Assembly: GCA_022695795.1 (NCBI GenBank)
Contig: MU404089.1
Location: forward strand, 124,001 to 188,000
Length of the DNA: 64,000 bases
DNA from: Biscogniauxia marginata
Taxonomy: Eukaryota; Ascomycota; Sordariomycetes; Xylariales; Xylariaceae
Direction of reading: 5' to 3'
Both the position numbers and the translations under genes were made by a program. The notes below the pieces were generated by a model. The model searched no databases. It was not told the DNA's origin and saw nothing but the letters and a program-made list of their open reading frames with translations. Positions within the stretch are counted from its first letter, which is position 1; each line of letters starts with the position of its first letter. This document shows, piece by piece, positions 56,568 through 64,000 of the stretch.

Positions 56568-59408
56568 TGGCGTGGAAGATGACAAGCTTGCGTAGGTTTT
56601 GTTTCTGGTTGTATAGTATGCCGTTCTGTTTTCCGGCGAATCTATGCTCAAGAAGGTGGACACGCACAGTTATAGGTTTGTCTTGACCGCTCTGTTCGCC
56701 GGATCCCGAGTTCAAGTTGGCAAACGTCTTATCTGCACCAGGGAACACAAAGTCGAGTGATGGAAGGCAAACTTATTCTTGATTGAGACGGGCATGTAAG
56801 AGTAGTTGGTGGAGGGGGTGATGTTTGGAAGGTGATAGTAGAGATGGTGTGGTGCTACAGAGCGTGAGTGACGATGTTTGTGTGAAGCGTCATCGGGGTC
56901 TTGAAATATGTTCCTGTATTAGAGTCGAGGACAACCTTGCCGAGAGACAACATGACAGTCTATCAGTTTTCCATAGTCATGTAGCCTTTGTCGGTGGGGC
57001 TGATCGAGGCTCAAACTGCAAAATTTTGAATAGGGTGAGGCGGACGGTCTGGTACCTAAGGCTTCATTCATATCTCGCAAAGTGCTAAGACCGATAGTTT
57101 GTCAAGACGATTAGACCGCAGTTTAGGGTGCAGATGCATAGATGCCAGATGGAAACAGTGAAAATTATGACAGGAAGCAGAGGTTTACGATAGCCAAGGG
57201 TAGCTCATAGCCATCTCCAGCTTCGAGCTTGATGTATAGCTTGTCATGTCATTGGGCAGGCGCTTAGCGGAGCCACACACCGAGGCCGCCGCAGTCCATG
57301 AGTAAAGGTGCAATATGATAAGGATGTTTGGACTTGCTCTAGAACTTCCACCATGTGTATGTTTCATCCGGGTGCTGCAAGGGATCTCAAACGAACGAGC
57401 CGACGATTTGGGTCTCGGTCAGCCTACCTACCTTACCCATCGGTTGCCAGCCTAGCAGTAAGACCCAAATTAGCGAGCCGTGATATCACGACATGGTTCC
57501 CACGACCTGCTATGAGGTGCGAATCACGACACCAAGGTTCAGCCCGTGGATCTCCACTCCCAACGGGTGCGCCGTTTGACATCTCCAGCAGGGCTGACAG
57601 GGCTTCGATAGGATAGGAAAACATGTACACAGGCGTAAGCGCTGATGTGGGCTGGTGCTAATACGAAAGATAGGATTGGACATGATAAACCCAAGCTTGT
57701 CGACAATGGGGTTCAGTGCCGGCAAGCATCCGAGGTTCCCTCGTGAGGGAATATTGCTGATAAGCAAGCCCCGGCAACAGCAGCTTTGACGAAGGACAAT
57801 GCCCGTGACCCCGGACCGCAGGAAGGATTGTCCTCTAACGTCGTAACGCGATTGGGAAAACCATATACCTTGGGCTTTGGACGGGCTTCCTGGTGCGACA
57901 CTGGAGATGAGTGATGGTTGTAAGCGTCTGTACGTCCTATGGACGTACATAGACGTATGGCACAGCCACTACACGTGTGGGTGCAAGTATTGATGAACAA
58001 CGAGGCTTGGAGAATTCGGAGTATTTTTTTTCTCGCAAGAGCAATTGGTTGTACGCCTATACCGACGTCTACAGGCAACCTGCCTAGCAGACAGCCTAAT
58101 AGGTCGCCTTACCACCAGAGCCTCCTGCTTGCCTGCTTTTTGCCTACCAAGCCCCTCTTCCCCCTTCCCCTTTTCTCTTAGGTCCCTTTTTCTTTGGTCT
58201 TTCTTGGCCAAGTCAGTAGTTATAATCACCCCATGGCGCGTTTATGGTGCTCCTCGTCTCTTGGCCCTGTGCCGCAGGATCGCATGTTGGTTGCGGGTTT
58301 GCTGAAGCGTGGGAGGGTATTGAAGTTGGGGAAGTGAGGCTGCTTAGTGCTTGACAAGCAACGTGGAGAAAGGGTCGCGGCCCCAGCCGCTGCTGATCTC
58401 TCCCTGTCTGCTGACAAAAAAAGAGGAATTCCCTTCGACCTTAGCAAGTCCTAACCCATCTTACCGACACCCCCCTTTTGGAAAAGTCGATTGCTGAAGG
58501 GCTCGATGATCTTATCGAAAGGGTGGAAAGAGAGACAAAAAAAGGCGCATATGTAATTCATTGTCCCGCCTTAAAAATAACCTAAGCTTCAGTCGAATTA
58601 GTATTTAGGTGTTTTTCTTTTTGGTCATGCATTCGCGCCTATCTGTAGCCTCAGAGTGCGCGATGATGCGTCCTTTCGCGGAGAGGAGCAATCGTGGTAT
58701 TGAATCTTAGCACAGGGATCCCAACGCAGGAACAGAGACATGCATTTCTCACCCCCTAGGCTCGGGAGGATTGGAACGATGTCTAATAAGGTGAGAGCTC
58801 GGTGAGCGTGCGTCTCATCGCCTCGTCGAAGCCCGGTTATGGAAATGAGAACAGGCAATATCGGGATACATATACTGACGTTCGCATTCCTAATTGTTAC
58901 ATCGGACTCGTTGGGCAGCTATGCATAGTACGCCTCCCATATTCATTGGCTCTCGCAACTGACAACGCAACTGCGGCGCTACGTCTCTCAAGACTGTCTT
59001 GGTTTTAGTTAGAAAAAAGGCCGTTATAGGAGCAATTAATCCATATACAAATGAGTGTAAAAAAAGAAGTCGCCGGTGTCGTTATCATTAGGCATAAGTC
59101 GGGGCACACGAGGATAATGACTATAGTTACAGTTGCACATTCGGACACGATGGGCAGTAGACTATGCCTCAGTAATCAACAGAACTTTGTAGAACGGTGC
59201 AATTCACACCGAATACTAAATAAAGTCTTACTTCAAACCCGAATGGCTCAAGATACAAGCGCATCAAGATAATGAACAGGAAGTCCGCAGCTCGGGTTGC
59301 TTTCGAATATCCCACCTCGCTAGGCCCCATCAAGATGAATACCCCAGGCCGGTAAACCACTCAATTTCTGTCTCAATATCACAGTCCAATATCTCAGTCA
59401 CTCAAAGC
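56568..59408. other. Long intergenic region upstream of zinc-finger gene
   Basis: 2.8 kb. The part next to 56567 should hold the regulator's promoter and perhaps an upstream exon (the minus strand at 56748-56665 reads a protein-like GADKTFANLNSGSGEQSGQD before a GTGCGT donor-like site). The rest shows no supported gene. Confidence 0.4.
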
Positions 59409-60828
59409 TTAGACGACGGAAGGATGGCGAAGCAACTCCCCGCTCTCGATCGGAATCACGGTACCATACACTTGTCCATTAGTAGCAAGCGCCAGAACAG
59501 CCTACATGTACCAGCCGGGTCAGTGATGAGCTACTTGAACGCGATCGTAAGTCTTTTCCTGTGCACGGGCACTCACGCTCGATATATCCTGAGGTGTATT
59601 CCACCGTTTCGTAGTTACACCACAGTACTCTCTGATGAACTCGAGGGTCTCGTCTGAGAGGAATCCCATGTTTTCATCGTCAACCTGGCCCTGGCCCGTC
59701 ATGCCGCTCGGCGTCGGGCCTATGCAAACTGTCAGTCTCCTCCGGTTATGCACATTCCCATGAATTCGTCGTCACATACCCGGCGCGATAGCGTTGACGC
59801 GGATGTTGATACTATCCTTACGAAGCTCATAAGCCATAGTTTTAGTTAAGTGCAAAGCGGCGGCTTTAGAAACCTAGATATTCATCATTCAGGGAGTGGC
59901 TCTCTCTTTCAACCTGAGATGCCTACCTACGCCGTATGCGAAAACTCCGTTGCCAGTCCTGTGTGATCATGAGATACAGAATCAGTCACGAAGCAGGAGG
60001 ATATTCGAACTTACGTCTTCAATAGGGCATCCTTGGACAGCACGTTTATCACGTTTCCCAAAGCCGTGGGGGCACTAGCCGCTGCCTTAGACAACAGTGG
60101 GATGAAGGCGGCAGTAACGTAGTACGTTGAGACGCAATTGGTCATGTACACTTGTTGCATCCTATGAGTTAAGCCATCCAGCTACCAGGTTAGGGACGAC
60201 CACGTACAGTTTTTCCATACTTCCTCTATTTCAACAGAAAAGAGCCCTTCCGCATACTTCTCGGGTCCATCCTCCGGTAGGAACTCGGGACGGGTGTGAA
60301 AATTCCAGCGTTGTTCACCAGTCTAGATTATTTAAGTTGTCAGATTCTCACGGACCGCACCACCAATTTTATTAGCGATATGACTTACAAGTTGACATGT
60401 GTCTCCTTAGACGCAATATCGTCGACAACAGCCTTGATGCTATCCTTTGAGGTCACGTCCATGACCAAAGGTACGATAGAACCTCCGCTCGAACCGAGTC
60501 GCTCAGGGCTGCCATGAATCCGGGCGCTTTTCTCCAAGACTTCGTTTCGGCGGCCGGTAATATAAACCTTGGCCCCGTTGGCGGCCAGGGTCTGGGCGAT
60601 GACTAGTACTCCTCATAAGTAACAGGAAACCTCACACCAGACCGTCCGGCCCGGGAGATCGGTAAAGCTCACTCAACCCGATGCCAGTGCCCGCTCCGGT
60701 GACTTTTTCCGCGCTCGTTAGTACACCAGTTAGGGTAGGATAATGCCGATCAATGCTTACTTACCTACGGCCACCCAGTCCTTTAAATTGAACAACTGAG
60801 CTGCTGATAGAGGATGGTTGGTAGACAT
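59409..60828 (-). CDS. Short-chain dehydrogenase/reductase, nine exons, one frameshift
   Basis: NAD(P)-dependent SDR. Exons: 60828-60765, 60702-60673, 60602-60389, 60322-60208, 60150-60015, 59958-59931, 59873-59780, 59719-59577, 59501-59409. The product has about 271 residues if the frameshift is ignored. It shows the cofactor motif TGAGTGIG (across intron 1), ITGRR, the NNAG motif, YGVSK active site (Tyr-x3-Lys), NIRVNAIAPG and a C-terminal HPSVV. In exon 4 the frame of NNAGIFTPV and the frame of EFLPEDGPEKYAEGLF differ by one missing base near 60285-60290, so the gene is either disabled or carries a sequencing error. The exon 3 start is ambiguous: AG at 60603 (chosen, giving GLIIAQTL) or 60609. 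Substrate unknown. Confidence 0.75.
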
Positions 60829-62343
60829 GGCAAATATACTTGAGGTAGCAAGTGAAGTGATGTGTGGGCGTTGGTCTTTTATCTTGAAGAGATACGGGGG
60901 TGAGATGCAAAACGGAAGACGGAATGTACCGGACATGACTTATAATAGATAATTTATCGGTGTTATATACAGAGAGAACAGACGCTTACCCACAACTAGA
61001 TGCCCCAAAAAATCCCTTGGACGTGGCTGCTATTTCACGGCACAGCACGCTATAAATTCTTGGTTCTATACGACTATAATCAGACAATCGATGTTTTTGC
61101 CTGCTGGACATCTACAATAATCCAGTTATGACGTGATTTTCTGACGAGAGTCTCACCACTGTCGTTCCTATCTTCTTGCAACATTGCCACATGATATTAA
61201 TTTCAAGCAGGTCAGCAGCTCGTCTCAGTATTATGTTGGCTCTTAGTATGTAGGTATGCAAGAAAGACTTTCCTATGTTAGGGCGCAACCGGCCAATGAA
61301 GCTTATCTAGTATGCATATAAGAGGATACATATATGAACTCACCCACGCGAGGGATTATGTCGTTTATTCTTAGTAGCATATGCAGAGCTAGACCAACTG
61401 CCTCGCACAAGACTGACTTCGCTCGTACAATGGGCTTATGATAAACTATAGCCTTCCTACCTGCCCGCACGCGAAGTCAGGGGGCTACTAAGTACCTAGG
61501 TATAATGCGAGGCACACAGTTATCATACTGTATGTAAGTAGGTCCTTTCTCCCACCACGAACCCGAACCTAATATATACATAAAATATAATAGAGCTCCT
61601 TACTTCTCTTGAGCTATTCCTATCTCATTTCGAGATGTCTCCAGAAGTGAATCTCCATCGACATTGGTCGCTTGGTCCTCCTAAACCCAATAAGAAAAAA
61701 AAGGAGACAAGATAACAACCACCGGTTATCCTGAGTCACTTGGTTGCGCAAGAAAAATCTGCGACCCCGAGTGCGCACGAGAGTTCGGCACGATTGCCTG
61801 CGCATCCCTTGCTGGAAGGATATGCGGACAGCCAGTTTCCCCGCGCGTGCACACACACACACACTGACGTGGCGTTCCGTCAGGGACAACAAGCCTTGTT
61901 TGCTCGATCGAACTGCCCGCCTGGAGTATCCGAGTAGGTTATGCGGTAAATGTTTTGCACGGCGAAAGGGAGTCACTCCTACGATATAAGTAATGACTCT
62001 GACGCTACCTATCTGGCGCTATTTCGGCCTCCTCCCTTCCTTTCCCCGGCAAGAGGCATTTATAGAACTAACAGCATGTCAGGCACCGTAGCGTCTCTCT
62101 AGCCACCTTCAAGATGGAAGTCTATGAACGAGCTAGGGGCGAATAGGGGGTTCGACGAATATCCTGCTTAGGAAAGATTCATATATGATTAACTCCTTAT
62201 TAAGCACACACTCGCACTCATCTATATGTCTATTCTAATGTCTACAAAATTTCCCCCGCGGGGTGCACATACCATTAAAAGCATGCTTCAGGGGTCAGCG
62301 GGAAAAATGGTCTAGTTGCTCACTTGGCAGCCCTCTCGCTCCT
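60829..62343. other. Intergenic
   Basis: Promoter of the SDR and 3' flank of the GH127-like gene. It holds an ACCTAGGT string near 61496 and a short CA repeat at 61850-61864. No gene is supported. Confidence 0.4.
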
Positions 62344-63985
62344 CTATCCCCTCAGAAGCCCAACTCTCATGTGCCCGTTGCCCCCGCGGTTGGCGCGGAG
62401 ATAGTACGGGATGAAGTTGAGCTGCTGTCTCTTCCGCCTCTGCTCCTCCGTCGCCGCGGGAAAAACGCGAGTCTCTGGGCCGTGGCCGCGGCCAGAACCG
62501 ACGACCGGGGGGTTTCGGATCCAGCCGTCGGCGCGGAGCGCGACGTAGCGCTCGCCGTGCCCGCCATGCCCGCCGATGACCTGCTCGCTCTCCGTCACGG
62601 CGGCGGCGTCGTCGGCGGAGATCCCGACGTCCCGGAAGTGGTCCGCCTCCCAGTCGTTGTCGAAGTCCTCGACGCAGTAGATCAGGGGCCCGCGCGCGAG
62701 GGCGAGCGTGTGCTGGTTTGTGTACGGGTGCGGCGCGACGAAGCGGGGTTTGAAGCCGTGGATCTGGATCGTGAAGGAGGGGTGGGCCGCGGTGTAGGAC
62801 GGCGGGAGGGTCAGGTAGCCCTTCGCTATCGCTGTTGGGGATGCGGTGGCGGGGGTGAGCTAGGGATTGGGAAGGCTTGTTAGTAACAACGGGCTACACA
62901 GATAATCGATGCTGTAGCATCGCGAAGTAGTTGATTCTATGTGGGGAGACGAAACGTACCGTGAACTGGTTGTCTGCCCAGACGGGGATTCGTAACCGAA
63001 TAGTCGTGTTCGCAGTCGGCGATGCTTGGAGTTCAAAGCTTACGCCCCCTTCCCACGGCCAATTGGACTTTTGCTCCAAGACGACTGGCTTGTCGCCAGC
63101 TTGGAATTCGACCTTGGCATTGGTGTAGAGATGGACGTTGATGAAGACATCGTTTTCGTCACCACCATAATCCCAGAGGTATCCTCCTATGCTTCCGAAA
63201 AGTCGTGTTACGTTTGGGGGGCAACAGGAAGTGGCAAACCATTCCTCACGGATGCTCTTCTGTGACTCGGAGCTTGCTAATTGGTTTACATATGTGAAAG
63301 CATTCCCCTTTTTTTGCGTTGAGAATTAGTAATCGTGAGTTAGGTAAAAGGGGGCTTGAAAGTTGCCAGGGGGACTAGGTAGATAGTTTTAGCTGACCTC
63401 AAGACTCACTGATATATTTGTTAGCAATAATTTTTCCGTTATGAAATAACGTGGGGGCAAATAGCTCATGCTCGAGCCGTTGAATTGACTTACTAGCCGT
63501 CATGATATTGTTATACAGACATAACTCCATAATATCAGAATACTTCGAATCCAAATCAAGATGTAAGAGCCGCTCCGCCAGCATCACAACAGCAATCGAA
63601 GCGCACGTTTCATTGTAGCAGCCACCTTCGTCCGAGCCCTGTGGTAAGAAGTAGTCGATGCCGAACCCTTCCCACTGCCACATCGAGCCGACGCCTCCGG
63701 TGAGGTACATCTTCTTGTCGACCATATTGTTCCAGAGCCCGCGGAGAGTATCGAAGTACTTGGACTTGGCCTCGAACGGCCTCAAGCCTAGCTCGTCGTG
63801 ACACAGCAGATCTGCAACTCCCGTGTAAAGATACAGGCCTCTCACGGCATGACCTTCGATTGATTTCTGCTCTAGAATTGGCAAGTGTGCCTGGTTATAC
63901 CAGTTGCTTGTGTGCATGGGGTAGCTGTCGGAACGTTTCCAGGGACTGTCGCCCCTTTGCTGTCGCTCCCAGTCGTAATACAGCA
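62344..63985 (-). CDS. GH127-family glycoside hydrolase (beta-L-arabinofuranosidase-like), 5' part beyond window
   Basis: Visible exons: 63985-63410, 63276-62960, 62859-62344 (stop). An acceptor TGCTAG at 63986-63991 shows that earlier exons lie past base 64000. Junctions are phase 1 and phase 0; about 469 residues are visible. Family (DUF1680) text: EGHAVRGLYLYTGVADL, YLTGGVGS, NETCASIAVVMLAERLL, CCPPNVTRLFGSIGGYL, then a C-terminal beta domain (RIPVWADN, HTLALARGPLIYCVED). The zinc and nucleophile set known from GH127 (Glu and Cys of E-T-C, and the Cys-Cys pair before PPN) is complete, so the visible part should be active. It would remove L-arabinofuranose residues from glycans or hydroxyproline-linked arabinan. 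No signal for location is visible because the N-terminus is missing. Confidence 0.9.
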
Positions 63986-64000
63986 CTAGCAAATCAGTAA

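Noticed and set aside
1..64000. CRISPR array, bacterial operon signals or a secondary-metabolite cluster
   Set aside because: No spaced direct repeats were seen and all genes are eukaryotic with introns. The LYS2-type gene, SDR and zinc-finger gene are separated by long spacers and pseudogenes, with no tailoring enzymes to support a cluster.

Overview
This is a nuclear segment from a filamentous ascomycete (Pezizomycotina, most likely Sordariomycetes). The evidence is single-copy fungal housekeeping genes split by short GT-AG introns (about 50-215 nt), CTAAC/CTGAC-type branch sites, GC-rich codon use in conserved genes, HET-domain and PTH11-like remnants or genes, and an alpha-aminoadipate reductase of the fungal lysine pathway. 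Exon models were made by hand from splice motifs, reading phase and remembered family conservation; no database search was run.

Layout. 1-4 kb: a Pom1/DYRK kinase (minus strand, C-terminus cut by the window edge). 4-12.4 kb: mostly intergenic, with a small two-exon DMAC1/DUF4536-like membrane protein, a single-pass membrane protein, a small Cys-rich protein, and two HET-domain fragments around it. 12.4-28.4 kb: a dense conserved block of MPP10 (rRNA processing), AP-3 mu (vesicle coat), mitochondrial malonyl-CoA:ACP transacylase, a TRAPPC2L/Tca17-like tethering subunit, an AFG1-like mitochondrial ATPase and the nucleoporin Nup133. 30 kb: a Cys-rich protein with a GPI-like C-terminus. 30.5-41.4 kb: a gene-poor, AT-leaning compartment with one apparently intact PTH11-like seven-helix receptor gene, a broken GNAT acetyltransferase, inverted repeats, a Pol III-like unit and AT-rich simple repeats. 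41.4-51.9 kb: a tiny Cys-tailed protein, an arrestin-like PPxY adaptor, NADP-isocitrate dehydrogenase and a full-length LYS2-type aminoadipate reductase. 52-64 kb: a SnoaL-like pseudogene, a C2H2 zinc-finger protein, a nine-exon SDR carrying a frameshift, and a GH127 beta-L-arabinofuranosidase-like gene truncated by the window end.

The genes do not form one pathway or an obvious biosynthetic cluster. Three products are probably mitochondrial (MCT1, AFG1, the long form of NADP-IDH), as may be the DMAC1-like protein, but this is not evidence of co-regulation. The most unusual single observation is an apparent U2-type AT-AC intron (ATAAGT...TTAC) in the LYS2-type gene. Also notable are the decayed HET gene around a small intact-looking Cys-rich gene, and a perfect 22-bp inverted repeat pair beside a Pol III-like A/B-box unit.
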